DNA from: Trifolium pratense
Lineage: Eukaryota; Streptophyta; Magnoliopsida; Fabales; Fabaceae
DNA: 64,000 nt
Reading direction: 5' to 3'
Assembly (NCBI RefSeq): GCF_020283565.1
Contig: NC_060063.1
Location: forward strand, 17,736,720-17,800,719
Below are positions 19,838 through 31,579 of this stretch, in pieces (position 1 is the first letter of the stretch; every line of letters starts with the position of its first letter). Position numbers and translations under genes: made by a program. Under the pieces are notes generated by a model. It searched no databases and was not told the DNA's origin. It saw only the letters and a list, made by a program, of their open reading frames with translations.

Positions 19838-20997
19838 TGTGAAGACAAGCTTCTAAAGTGAAGTTATTTTGATGACGACAAACATGCGAAAAGAAGAAAA
19901 AAATTGGTCATGATCAAGTGTTCAAGATTGAAGATGGCGATCAAGTTCATGAAGAATTTTCATAGGTACAATATATATAATTCATTGTTATAAGCTTTAG
20001 GTGCTCATAAAATTTCATTTAAATAAGTTAAAAGTTGTTATAACAATGATACACCTTTTCAATCTTAAGTATTTTTTAACTTAGAAAATTTTCAAGTTTT
20101 TAAGTATGGAAATCGATTTACCTTGGTATGGAAATCGATTTACATACACTCTGTTGTTTCTGAAAACCAACAGGGTAAATCGATTTACCCATATAGGAAA
20201 TCGATTTACCTAAGTGTAAATTGGAAAATTTTTAAACGTTATAACAGGGGAAATCGATTTCCCTCTTTTGGTAAATCGATTTACCTCTGTTTCTTTGAAA
20301 AATTCTGATACGTAAAAACACACCTCTTCATAATTATATCCTTTCAAAACATTGCCATATTATTTGCCAAGAGGTGTCTTTATTCAATATAAATTTCAAT
20401 CAGAATTTTCTTGAAACTGACTCATCATTTTCATTATCATTGTTATAACAATTCTCTGATCAAAACTTTCAAAAAACTCTTTAAAAGTTTCCTGAGCACT
20501 TAGAGTTTAATAATACTGAATTGTTATATTGTTAGAATTTTGTTGTATCAAAATTCTCTATACTCAAATTTGTATCCAAACTCTTGTATAAATTCAAATT
20601 AGTGTGAACACCTTGCTATCCAGGATTGTTGGAAGCAAGAGAGTGAAAAAGAGAGGATTGTTCTCTTGTTTCACTTTGTAAGGGGAATCACCTTGCTGTC
20701 CAGGATTGTTGGAAGCAAGAGAGTGAAAGAGAGAGGATTGTTCTCTTGTTTCACTTTATAAAGATCATAGTGAAATCCTTCACGGGGTGTGAAGGGAGTG
20801 GACGTACCATTAGGGGAACCACTATAAATCTCTTGTGTCCATTTTCTCTTTCCCTGCACTTTTATTTTTCTGCACTTTATTCATATATTCATCACAAACC
20901 TTCAAGAAAAATAAAATTACCATAACATCTCTAAAAATAAACAAAAATTCTCATAACCTAATTCACCCCCCTCTTAGGTTGCACTCTTAAACTTACA
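19838..20997 (+). repeat. 3' LTR of the young gag-only copia element
   Basis: It is 1160 bp, the same length as the 5' LTR, and begins TGTGAAGACAAG after the PPT. It ends CTTACA where the 5' copy ends CTTGCA. The ATTTT duplication follows. Confidence 0.93.
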
Positions 20998-22670
20998 ATT
21001 TTTTCATCATTGTGGACTTAGAAAATTTTTGGAATCTCACCCATTTTTCCTCTTTTAGGTTCGGCCATCAAAATGGAAAACACACTATCACTCAAAATTT
21101 TTCACTTCCAAAAGCATGGTAATATCCCATAATACCCCAAAGTCATTAATCCAAACAATCAAAAGCATTTTAAACAAAGTCACTAATTTCGACAAAATCA
21201 ATTTTTGTTTCCTCAAGGCAAAATGAACTCATTTTTCTTTTCTACACAAAACCATTTGATTGGTAATTCTCCTAATGCCATTATTGTGCTTTCCACAAAG
21301 GCTTAACAAAATTTGAAAACTCCTCCTCTCTTTACACAATTTTTGTCATGGCCAAACTTTTGAAAATAAGTCCAACACTCAAAATTTTCAATACAACCCT
21401 AGTAATCATTCTTCTAGTTCACAAAGTCATGGAAATGATCAATCAAACTACTTTAGGAATCAAAACAATAGTTTCTAAAATGTTCATCAAACCCTCAAGA
21501 ACACCAAAATATATTTTTCTTGTTTCACAAAACAAATATCATATTCTAACATCCATTTTGCCACAAAGCTCATAAACAACATCAAAAATAAAAGCACAAA
21601 ACAAAAACTCATGTTTATGATCTTTTCAAAATATTTCTTCAAACCCTAACCCAAAAATTTTGTGAAACTTAAATCACCATGGGAAATCAATACCTACTTA
21701 ACTTAAACAAGTTAATCTACCACACATAAACACTTCTATGGAACCAAAGCTAATCAAAACCAAATTCTAGAATATTTTCCTCAAGAACATACTCATGAAA
21801 AAATCCTAGAATCTATGAGTTTGAACCAAACAAAAGAAAGGAGAAGGTTAGTTACCTTAAGCAAGTGATTCTCTACACTTTTCCTTAGAGCTTCCAAGCT
21901 TGAAATGGAATGATTTGGTGGAGGATTGAAATTTTGTGATGGTTAGGGAATGGAAGAGATGAAGCACGGCCAAGAGAGAAGGAAGAGTGAGTGATTTTCT
22001 GATTTTTGCTAAGTCCACAAGTGGCCTAAACCTCCTTACTATACATTGGTCATAGCCATTTCCAACCATTGGATCAAAGGTGCACCATAAGCCATGAAAA
22101 ACCCTAGCCATTGGATCACTCAATCTCATCCACTCAAGATATTTATTTCCCTCATGAGAAACTCACGCCTCATCGACGAGTCGCACTACGCATACGAGCC
22201 AAACTCGCGAAACTAGAAAATTTAGAAACTAAATGTTCGCCTTAAACGATTTCCAAAAATTATCGCGAAACATTTTTCCTCGACTGTAATTTTCTTCCCT
22301 AACTCTTAAAAATATTCTCAGGACATATCCTAACTCGCGCAGATATATAAATCCTCCATCTAAAATTCTACGGAATTCCGAAACCGTAAAATTTTACAAC
22401 AGCGGGTAAAATTCCTACTCGTTTTTCCAAAAACAAGAATAATCCAAAACTCGTCGTTCTGACTTCACAGAAACCTTCTCATTCATGAAAGAGGATTACA
22501 ACCCAAAAGTCTGTGCCTTTCCAGCGCACGAGCACAAAACAGACTCCATCTCAGCAAAAATCCTATTATTGCGACGATACTCACAAAAACACTTAACCAA
22601 AAACCCTAAATTCCTTAGCCATTACTTATTTTCTTCACGCAAAAGGTACTGTGGAATTACGGGTCTTACA

Positions 22671-24660
22671 TTACTACCCACCAAAAAGAAGTTTCGTCCT
22701 CGAAACTAAAGCGAGAGTAACAACTCATCCCATTATTACTAACACCAACGTGCACTTGTCGCAACCCTTTACAAAGTAGCACTAGCTTCAAACTCCAGAC
22801 GCCAAGCTAGACAACACAATGAGTTCCTCACTCAAAATTTTTCTACTAAGTCCACAAACCTAGATCAACACATGTTGTTTCCAAGGTCACATATTTTGTC
22901 TCCGCAGCATAGCCCATTTCATTAAGTTCACACGAAACGGCGACGGGCTACCCTCCAAAAGAATTTCCAAAAACTTTACGCACTACCAAAGCTGGCCAAA
23001 ACTAGTCTATTCCAATCAACACGATTCTGTCTACTATTAACAACATATTAAGAGTGATCAGTCCCTCAATTTGTCAATAGATAGCCGACAACCATGATGG
23101 TGACATAGACCATCTTTACCAAACTACAATAGCACTCTCAGCCACTTGTACTCAATTCTTTCCAATAGACAATTACTTAACTCCTTTTTACTTCCACATA
23201 TAACAAACACACCGCCATGACCTCCGTTCATGTGGTGCTTTCGACTCCTCAACATACACGCACAATCATAATTTTCCAAATTATGTGTGAGGTAATCCTT
23301 TTCGCGAATTCCTTAGTTCTCACAGGCCCCGTTGCCATGTGCTTCTCCGTTCGACCAATCCCTAATCGTCGTAACTATCTAAAGTTATAGTATTTCCTAG
23401 TACCAATTACCAACTTCGCGCACAAGTTCTTGCTACTCATCTCGACGCATCTACTTACTCAAAAAGTTCTTACTCACTTCTAGCCTTTTTCTAAGGTACA
23501 AACCAACATATTCCTCGAAATCGAACGCTCTAAATAATTAATCATCCATGTTCCTAGTTATTAGCCTTTTATGCATAACTATCTCTAAACTTATACTTAG
23601 AACGTCATTATAATTAACTTTCGAATCAACTTATCTTACTCATCCATCTAGTGTCCGACACTTATCTCAAATCTTAATGCTCGTCCCCTCAAGACTACCC
23701 ACCAAAGCATAAATCATACGCTACCATAACTTCCGTAATAGGTTCGATACATAATTCAACTCCTTGAATCTAATCCTCAAGAACTTAAAATACTAGCCAT
23801 ATCATCTAAATTTCTCATTACCTCTTAACACTCAACAAAATGTCCTTCCAACTATCACTCTCTTCGTCTTAGTACTCTTACTAACGAATCCCTTTTTTTA
23901 CTCATACACGACATTTCTAGAAAATTTTCTAAAAATTTCCGTCCATAACTTGAATTACTTAAAACTTTTCCGCCTCAACTCCTATGATGTTATAACTTCA
24001 AGGTGCTACTCGGTTATTCAACCCTCTCGGTCGACTGAAATCGCTAACTTAAATGTTCATCCATATCGGGCCTCTACTCAAATCTTGACTAATCTCTTCA
24101 AACTACTCGAGAAATTCACTTTCTCTTATGATTTACCCGCCAACAACTAACGATTTTTGCTTACACGACTACAATTCTATAGGCATTTCCATACTATATA
24201 CCTCTTGTATCTCTTATTACGGGCATACAACTCATTACTCGAGGCTGAACTCCTCGTTCTTACCCAAACATCTCTCCATTTCATACTTAACCCACAATTA
24301 ATTTCTTAAGGTTTCAGCTCATAACTACATCTATACTCACAATCTCCCAAACTATGTATAGATCGTCACTTACCAACGTGATACTTGGTCTCCTACCTGA
24401 AATCATCACGTGATTTACCCTTAATAATCCACATTTCAAAATCCTAATATGTCTTAAACACCCACTTAAACCCTTAAGGTAACCACCATTCGCATACTCA
24501 TCTTCTAACAACACTAGGTCCGCTGACCCTTGACGTGCGTCGCACTCTAATTCCAAATTACCACTAAATAGTGCAACCATGCTATAATTACTACTATGTC
24601 CTTTACCGAGTAGAAACATTCAAAAACAAAAGCAGTGACAAACAAACAATCCCAAGCAAA
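22671..24660 (-). other. Conserved non-coding 2-kb module replacing pol in element A
   Basis: Where pol should lie there is about 2 kb with no ORF over about 100 residues and no RT, RNase H or integrase motif on either strand. Read on the minus strand, it aligns block by block with 46760-49200 of element B; for example 24314-24560 matches 46800-47040 and 23250-23320 matches 48415-48490. It ends at the PPT-proximal TTTCGAGGACGAAA block before the LTR. The module is therefore a family trait and not a private deletion scar. Confidence 0.7.
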
Positions 24661-24732
24661 CAGCACACACCAATATACGTAAGAGTGGGTTGCCCCAACA
24701 TCAATCAATGCAGTTAAAGCGTTACCTGCAAT
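24661..24732 (-). pseudogene. Protease start remnant of element A
   Basis: After the gag TAG (24733-24735) the same frame continues with LTALIDVGATHSYV, an aspartic protease active-site block whose usual DSG reads DVG. The similarity then stops and the non-coding module begins. The TAG is one C-to-T change from CAG. Confidence 0.6.
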
Positions 24733-25839
24733 CTAGTAATCCCCACGCATGGCATTACTGGTCTGACCACTCGTCCTAGTGCCCATACAGTAGACACCTC
24801 CTCTATCCGCGGGTCGACCTCCTTGTGCCACATTCGCCGACGGTCCGGCCTTTGGGGCTTTACAATCTCTAGCAAAGTGACCCGGCTTCTGACAGTTGAA
24901 ACAAACAGCTCCTGGTCCCCTATTTCCACACTCACTTGCATAATGGCCCTCTTGACCACATCGGTAACAAGTATGCTTCTCTCCACCCCGACTCCCTTGA
25001 TTCACAGAGCGACCCAGTCCTCTATTTTTCTGTGAACGGTCGTAAGGCTTATTCCCTTGCCTCCCACTATTCTGACTCGATCTTTGGGTCTGACCACTTG
25101 AACGACTAGGTCCTCCATCACAAAAATCACCTTGGCGGTCCACCCGCTTATTTCTCATATCCTCAACCTCTTGACACTTCTCAACCAGCACTTGAAAGTG
25201 TCGAATCCCTAGCGGCACCACTGCGTCTTGCAGCTCGTACCTCAAACCATCCTGGAATCGACGGCACATATAAGTCTCATCTATGCCATCCCTGAAGAAA
25301 CGAAAGAACCTTGACAGGGATTCAAACTTCTTCGCATAGGCTTCCACGTTCATGCCCCCCTGGCGCAGCTGCAGGAATTCCTCTCCGTACCTCTCCCTAG
25401 CAGTCTCGGGAAAGTACTTAGCTAAGAACCTCCTCTTGAAGTTCTCCCAATTTATTTCCTCATAAGCGGCCTCCATAATAAGCCTGGTGTTCCCCCACCA
25501 ATATTCTGAACCTCCCAGCAGCTGATAGGTCGCTAAAACCACCTTCTCCCCCTCGGGGCAATGGATTGCTCCAAAGATCCTCTCCATAGCCTGGAGCCAC
25601 AAATCCGCAGTATCAGGACCTCCCTCCCCATTAAACTTAGGAGGAGTCTGATTATTGAAACTGGTGAGAACTCTAGATCCAGCAGCAATGATCTCCCTCT
25701 CACGCTTCTCTACATCCCTTTGCGCCTTCGCATGGGTATGGGCAGTCACAGCAACTGCCATTGTATTCATGGCATGAGCCATCTGATACATCTCATCATT
25801 ATCCGCCCTAGGGGCTGCAGGCGCCCTACTTGGAGGCAT
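24733..25839 (-). CDS. gag: Ty3/gypsy Gag of element A
   Basis: This 368-residue structural protein forms particles and binds genomic RNA. I start it at ATG 25839 (MPPSRAPAAP), about 200 bp after the primer site; the frame upstream has no ATG. Residues about 65-235 form a Retrotrans_gag-type domain (PPKFNGEGGPDTADLWLQAM..., YWWGNTR, FKRRFLAKYFP). An Arg/Gly/Ser-rich RNA-binding stretch follows, then two CX2CX4HX4C knuckles at 291-304 (CYRCGQEGHYASEC) and 313-326 (CFNCQKPGHFARDC). There is no internal stop or frameshift. It ends in TAG where gag would read into protease. Gag appears to be preserved while pol was lost. Confidence 0.9.
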   Translation of the reverse strand: MPPSRAPAAPRADNDEMYQMAHAMNTMAVAVTAHTHAKAQRDVEKREREIIAAGSRVLTSFNNQTPPKFNGEGGPDTADLWLQAMERIFGAIHCPEGEKVVLATYQLLGGSEYWWGNTRLIMEAAYEEINWENFKRRFLAKYFPETARERYGEEFLQLRQGGMNVEAYAKKFESLSRFFRFFRDGIDETYMCRRFQDGLRYELQDAVVPLGIRHFQVLVEKCQEVEDMRNKRVDRQGDFCDGGPSRSSGQTQRSSQNSGRQGNKPYDRSQKNRGLGRSVNQGSRGGEKHTCYRCGQEGHYASECGNRGPGAVCFNCQKPGHFARDCKAPKAGPSANVAQGGRPADRGGVYCMGTRTSGQTSNAMRGDY

Positions 25840-26035
25840 CTTTTTCCTGCACACACCAATTCCTTTTGATTAGATCCTTATCCAAACATTTCCGAAGAAA
25901 ATCTCTCACAACTGGTCACTGCCCATAACACAACCCCAAACCGATCGCTAGAACTAACTCAACTCTAGCTATGTTCTAACCGACTTTGGACTAACGACTC
26001 AAGTGCACACTTTCCCTTTGAAGATCTAATGCCGA

Positions 26036-26047
26036 GCTCTGATACCA
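26036..26047 (-). other. Primer binding site of element A
   Basis: On the minus strand TGGTATCAGAGC follows the LTR end (TGTTACA) by three bases (TTT). Confidence 0.9.
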
Positions 26048-26526
26048 AAATGTAACACCCCGATTTTTAAAGCCGGAAAAGGGGTATTATTTTTTTTTTT
26101 TAAAACAACACGCTAAATAAAAAAAGGCGCGCGTGAACGCTCTTAGCTATCTCGACATTTCATCATACAATGGAATATAAATACAATACCAAAATATTAT
26201 ACCACAGGGCTTCCGAGAAGCAAAGTGTGCACCTGAATAATTTACATACATAGGATACATCAAGTTCATAAACCAAAAGTCACGAGTTATGAACCGAATA
26301 TATCACAAGGCCAAAAGGCACTAAACATGTCTGAGTATACTATACAGTCATCCAAAAGATACTAGGCCCTAAGCCTAACAAAATGTAGCCTAACCAAAGC
26401 TACCATCTACTCTCCGGCATAATCTACGAAGTCCTCGCCATCCACACGACCCACAGCCTTATGTAACGCTCCATCGTCTAGGTGGGGGATAACCCGTTCA
26501 CGTATCACATACAAAGCAAGGGTCAC

Positions 26527-28811
26527 TGAAGCGGGTGGAAAAATGCGCGGGCGAAAATCGCTCGCTTAGACAGTAAAGTCGCCACCGAACTTTATTTATT
26601 CCCGAAGGAAAAGGAAAATATCGATAAAACATTTGAAGAAATGAAAAAATGGTTGTCACAACCATTTCCGAGTTCGGGAGTCGATTATGCGAGGGGAAGG
26701 TATTAGCACCCCTCACATCCGTTGTACTCAACGGGAACCTTCTCGTTAAATTTAGGGCTAAAAAGAGTGTTTTAATTTATTTGCTTGCTTTTTATTAATC
26801 ATCGGAGTTATTTACAAGAGGGGAAAAAAGTTAGTTTTTTATTAGTGGGCTCGACAAGATATTGAATCCTGCTCCTACGTATTCCCTGGTGCGATGGGAA
26901 ACTCAAAGCCCCGTAGTTCTGGGTAGAAAATATTTGTGTGTTGGTTGATTTTATTTGTGAAAATTTACTTGTCGCGCTTTAGCGGAAAAGTTTGTTTGAT
27001 TAAAAAAAAAAGAACTCGCACTTGAACAATGATACCGGTAGGCAAGGCGCATGGTCAGCGTTCGGTCATTTGAGGTATGAGCGGATGTACATCCGCCGGT
27101 CCCATTTTCAATCCAATTTTATTTATTAATTTCTATCCGTGGAAGACAAACAACCGATAGGCAAGGCGCATGACCAGCATTCGGTCGTTTGAGGTATGAG
27201 CGGATGTACATCCGCCGGTCCCCGTTTAATCCAATTTTATTTATTTATTTTATATTTATGGAAGACAAACAATCGGTAGGCAAGGCGCACGGCCAGCGTT
27301 TGATCATTCGAGAGATGAGCGGATGTACATCCGTCGGTCCATTTTTAATCCAATTTTATTTATTAATAATAAATCAACACTTGTTTTCTGGTTTCATATG
27401 TTAAAGGTATAAAGCGGGGTGCAACTAAATTAAATGGATTATGGATTTAGAGTCCACATAGCAAATAAACAAACAGCCCAACTAAGAATAACTAAAAAAA
27501 TCAAATAAATAAACAAAAATGGATAAATTAAAAAAAGAATAGAAACAAACAGCACATGAGGCAACACGCAAGGGAGAGAAAGAGTTTCCAAACCGAGGGA
27601 GAATTTCCGCGTGACTGACGGCGGGAGAGTGGTCCGACGATGTAGAAACGACGGTGGCTGAGTGGTGCGGCCGGAGTGAGCTGCTCGCGGTGGAGGTCCG
27701 GCGATGGACTCGGAATGACGGCAGCGGCGGCGGTGGAATGCAGAAATCTTCCTTCTCTCACTTTTCTTCTATTTGATTCTGCTTCTTATTTCCAGCCTGC
27801 TTCTTTGTTTTGATTTTTTTTTTCTCTACTGTTTGGTTTATTCTATTTATGATTGTTGTTATTGTTGGTTTTGGTTGTGAGTGGAAAGTGGTTGCAGGGG
27901 TTGTTAATGGTGGTCAAGATGGTTGAAGGTGGAGGAAGTTTAGAGATGGTAATAGTGGTTTGAGGGTTATGGTGTTTCGTTTGAATGTTTTCAGATTGAA
28001 GGAAATGATTGAAGATGATTATGTGTGGTGGTTTGGGAGGAGGCGCATCAGCAGTGTAACAACAATGTTGTTGTTATTATTATTTTTTTGTGTTTCTTTT
28101 GCTTCTCTCATTCCTCCCTTTCGGCTTTTGTTTTTTTCTCTTTTGGCTTTGTGTTTTCCTCCCTTTTTTTTTGTGTTGAATGATTGCTATTTATAAGCAA
28201 ATGGATTCTAGTTTACAATTATGACTCTGACCAATCACTCAATGAATGAGATTATTACTCTTCAATTTGATTTTATGAGTGAATGAGAAATTTCCATTTT
28301 TGCTTGATTCAGTATCATCCCTTTTTAATGTGCTTCAATGTACATGAAGAATGGAAAAAAAACTTTCTTTTCTTGTGTCCGGTGCTTAATGGTTTTTATG
28401 AGCAATATTGAGACTTCCCATTCTGCTACCGATACACACGTGCATCCAGCTCTCATTCTTATCCCTTCCTTTATGTTTTTCTTTTGCTGTGCGTGATGTT
28501 CCTTTCTTTTCTTATATTTTTTTGGATTTTCATGTTACTAATAATAATAATAATAACAATAATCATAATAATAAAAGAAAATAAATACTAAACATATTTT
28601 TTTATTTTTTTTAAGAAAGTTACTAAAAAAACTTTAAACAAAATAAAATATTTATAAAAACAACATTAGTGGAACTCGAACGCACAACATCGCGCTTGAA
28701 ACTCTTTGAACACTCTTTTTACTACCAAATCGACTAATTCACATATTTGAAAATAAATGCGAAAAACAATCCATATGATAGTAAAAGACGGGCAAAATTT
28801 GGGGTATGACA
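26527..28811 (-). repeat. 3' LTR of the Ogre element (left copy)
   Basis: It is 2285 bp against 2395 bp in the other copy. The whole difference is a 107-bp deletion near 27029 and a 3-bp CTT difference near 27785. The deletion joins two ACC trinucleotides and removes the start of the 119-bp tandem repeat region. Confidence 0.9.
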
Positions 28812-28828
28812 GCTGCCCCTATTTAATT
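28812..28828 (-). other. Ogre polypurine tract
   Basis: The minus strand reads AATTAAATAGGGGCAGC directly before the LTR start TGTCATACCCC. This is the plus-strand priming site. Confidence 0.8.
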
Positions 28829-28999
28829 ATTTTTCACTCGAAGTTATGGCTGACGACAGTCTTCATGTACTTGTGGGGAAGATAATTAAATACAAAAGGA
28901 CCCCAAATTTTGTCCATGGATGAAAACTGTACACGGCGATAGGACTCTAAACTGTCAGCGGGGTTGAGACTCTAAGTTGTTGGCCAGACAATGAGGAGA

Positions 29000-30440
29000 C
29001 TCGAATTTACAAAATATGGATGGGACTCAGAAAATAACGAAACAAGGATGGAACTATGAAAACACCAAAATATAGATGGAACTCTAAAAAAAAAAATAGT
29101 GTGGGACTCTGAAAAAACCAAATAGCATGGGCCTCCGAAAATTTCAAATATGGATGGGACTCCGAAAATATCAAATAGGATGAGACTCTGAAAAAACCAA
29201 ATAGTGTGGGCCTCCGAAAAAAAACTAAATAGTGTGGGCCTCCGAAAAAAACCAAATAGTGTGAGCCTCCGAAAAAAACCAAATAGTGTGGGCCTCCGAA
29301 AAAACTAAATAGTGCGGGCCTCCGAAAATTTCAAATATGGATGGAACTCCGAAAAAACTAAATAGTGTGGGACTCTGGAAAAACCAAATAGTGTGGGCCT
29401 CCGAAAAAAAACTAAATAGTGTGGGCCTCCGAAAAAAACCAAATAGTGTGAGCCTCCGAAAAAAACAAAATAGTGTGGGCCTCCGAAAAAACTAAATAGT
29501 GTGGGCCTCCGAAAATTTCAAATATGGATGGAACTCCGAAATAAACCAAATAGTGTGGGACTCCGAGAATTTCAAATATGGATGGGACTCCGAAAATATC
29601 AAATAGGATGAGACTCCGAAAAAACCAAATAGTGTGGGCCTCCGAAAAGTTCAAATATGGATGGGACTCCGAACATATCAAATAGGATGGGACTCCGAAA
29701 AAAACCAAATAGTGTGGGACTCCGAAAAAAAACCAAATAGTGTGGGCCTCCGAAAAAACCAAATAGTGTGGGCCTCCGAAAAAACCAAATAGTGTGGGAC
29801 TCCGAAAATATCAAATAGGATGGGACTCCGAAAAAAACCAAATAGTGTAGGCCTCCGAAAATTTCAAATATGGATGGGACTCCGAACATTTCAAATAAGG
29901 ATGGGACTCCGAAATAAACCAAATAGTGTGGGACTCCGAGAATTTCAAATATGGATGGGACTCCGAAAATATCAAATAGGATGAGACTCCGAAAAAACCA
30001 AATAGTGTGGGCCTCCGAAAAAACCAAATAGTGTGGGACTCTGAAAATATCAAATAGGATGGGACTCCGAAAAAAACCAAATAGTGTAGGCCTCCGAAAA
30101 TTTCAAATATGAATGAGACTCCGAACATTTCAAATAAGGATGGGACTCCGAAATAAACCAAATAGTGTGGGACTCCGAGAATTTCAAATATGGATGGGAC
30201 TCCAAAAATATCAAAAAGGATGAGACTCCGAAAAAACCAAATAGTGTGGGCCTCCGAAAAAACCAAATAGTGTGGGACTCTGAAAATATCAAATAGGATG
30301 AGACTCCGAAAAATCAAATAGTGTGGGCCTCTGAAAAAACCAAATAGTGTGGGCCTCCGAAAATTTCAAATATGGATGGGACTCCGAAAAAAACCAAATA
30401 GTGTGGGCCTCTGAAAAAAACCGAAAATTTCAAATATGGA
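29000..30440. repeat. ~27-bp satellite-like array with higher-order structure (Ogre 3' region)
   Basis: About 50 units of 26-27 bp start with CCGAAAA. They fall into three types ending in CAAATAGTGTGGGCCT, TTTCAAATATGGATGGGACT or ATATCAAATAGGATGGGACT. In the right half these form a higher-order repeat of 239 bp: 29822 onward matches 30061 onward, including the private variant GTGTAGG. Overlapping minus-strand ORFs of repeating Phe/Tyr/Leu peptides arise only because units are near 27 bp. Ogre 3' regions are a known source of satellites. Confidence 0.93.
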
Positions 30441-30444
30441 AAAT

Positions 30445-30800
30445 AGATCTTTGCAGACTCGAGCGTCATCGCCATGATTGAGAAAATAAGCAGATTCAAG
30501 CATCATCACTTATATTGAAAAAGTAAACAGATCTTCGCGGACTCGGGCGTCATCGCTATAATCGAGAAAATAAGCAGATTCGAGCATCATCGCTTATATT
30601 GAAAAAGTAAACAGATCTTCGCAGACTCGGACGTCATCGCTATGATCGAGAAAATAAGCAGATTCGAGCATCATCGCTTATATTGAAAACGTAAACAGAT
30701 CTTCGGAGACTCGGGCGTCATCGCTATGATCGAGAAAAATAAGCAGATTCGAGCATCATCGCTTATATTGAAAACGTAAACAGATCTTCGCAGACTCCGG
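30445..30800. repeat. 84-bp tandem repeat array
   Basis: Units begin at AGATCTT near 30445, 30529, 30613, 30697 and 30782. Each 84-bp unit consists of two related halves of about 42 bp (CAGATCTTCGCAGACTCGG and AGCAGATTCGAGCATCATCG types). Confidence 0.9.
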
Positions 30801-30809
30801 CGTCATTGC

Positions 30810-31055
30810 TTAGATTGAAAGATAAGTCGTCGCCTCGGTGGGTGCTTAGACTAAAAGATAAACAGATCGTCGCCTCGGAGGTGCTTAGATCGAAAGACAA
30901 GCCGTCGCCTCGGGGGGTGCTTAGACTTTAAAAGGTAAATAGATCGTCACCTCGAAGGTGATTAGATCTCAAAGACAAGTCGTCGTCTCGGGGGTGCTTA
31001 GACTAAGGGATAAACAGATCGTCGCCTCGGGGGGTGCTTAGATCTCAAAGACACT
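30810..31055. repeat. ~42-bp tandem repeats of GTCGCCTCGG type
   Basis: About six units contain TCGTCGCCTCGG(G)GGTGCTTAGA, alternating between two spacer types. The period resembles the half-unit of the neighbouring 84-bp array, so the two may share origin. Confidence 0.8.
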
Positions 31056-31579
31056 TTGATGAATATTATGCATATGGGTGAAATAATGTATGCTATGCGA
31101 AATGCATGGTCGATGCATGAAGTGCAAGTAGAGATTGAGCTTTGCGGTGCCGCTGGTACTGGATGTTTCACGGTTGAGTTCTGGAGGGTGCCAATGAATA
31201 TTGGGCTTAGGTGAAAACAAATTCATTTTTATCGGAGAATCAGGAGTTCTCGAAATACAGGCATGGTGCAAGATGCATGAATGATAGGTTATGATGGATG
31301 TAGTTGATGCATGATTTGATTCTAAAGCAATGCAAGTATGAATGATGCAAGATGCATGATTATGAATTGAATGTTTTGAAAAGTTTCCCCATGGTGGGGA
31401 ATGAATGGGTTGAGAAGGATTTTTTTGCTAGCATGATTCCCCGACACTCGTGTTGAACTAAATGTTTGTTGATGCACGACCAAGTTTAATTGAGCAGCTT
31501 GAAAATATGGAGAGGAATTGCCCCTGTTGTAACTCATTTTGCCCTTTTTGTTTTTCTCTTTATATATATTTTTTGAAAA

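Larger units (their letters stand above)
15935..20997 (+). mobile_element. Young gag-only SIRE-like copia element
   Basis: Two 1160-bp LTRs (15935-17094, 19838-20997) flank a 2.7-kb internal region, with target duplication ATTTT at 15930-15934 and 20998-21002. The intact right LTR of element A (39590s) shows the empty site. I found one difference between the LTRs (G at 17092, A at 20995), so insertion was recent. Gag is intact, but pol stops after protease and gag-pre-integrase remnants; integrase, RT and RNase H are deleted. It must have used proteins supplied in trans. Confidence 0.93.
14118..22670 (-). repeat. 3' LTR of element A (left copy), split by a copia insertion
   Basis: The LTR occupies 14118-15934 and 21003-22670, with 15935-20997 inserted. 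Compared with the right copy it lacks about 60 bp just inside its left end (near 14185) and has about a dozen scattered substitutions. That modest divergence suggests a fairly recent insertion. Just outside its right end the sequence TTTCGTCCTCGAAA (22690s) is the gypsy PPT-proximal block, read on the minus strand as TTTCGAGGACGAAA. Confidence 0.85.

Noticed and set aside
21857..22129. Identical 90-residue minus-strand ORFs in both LTRs of element A (also 40462-40734)
   Set aside because: Identity follows from LTR duplication. The frame is not preserved in the homologous parts of LTRs B and C.
24823..25869. Plus-strand ORFs of 70 and 102 residues
   Set aside because: They are shadows of the intact gag on the minus strand.
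27528..27761. Identical 77-residue minus-strand ORFs in both Ogre LTRs (also 36928-37161)
   Set aside because: The first codon is GTG, not ATG, and preservation is explained by recent LTR identity.
29007..30317. Several overlapping minus-strand ORFs of 80-168 residues with repeating Phe/Tyr/Leu-rich peptides
   Set aside because: They exist only because the tandem unit is close to 27 bp and lacks stops in more than one frame. There is no start context or family resemblance.
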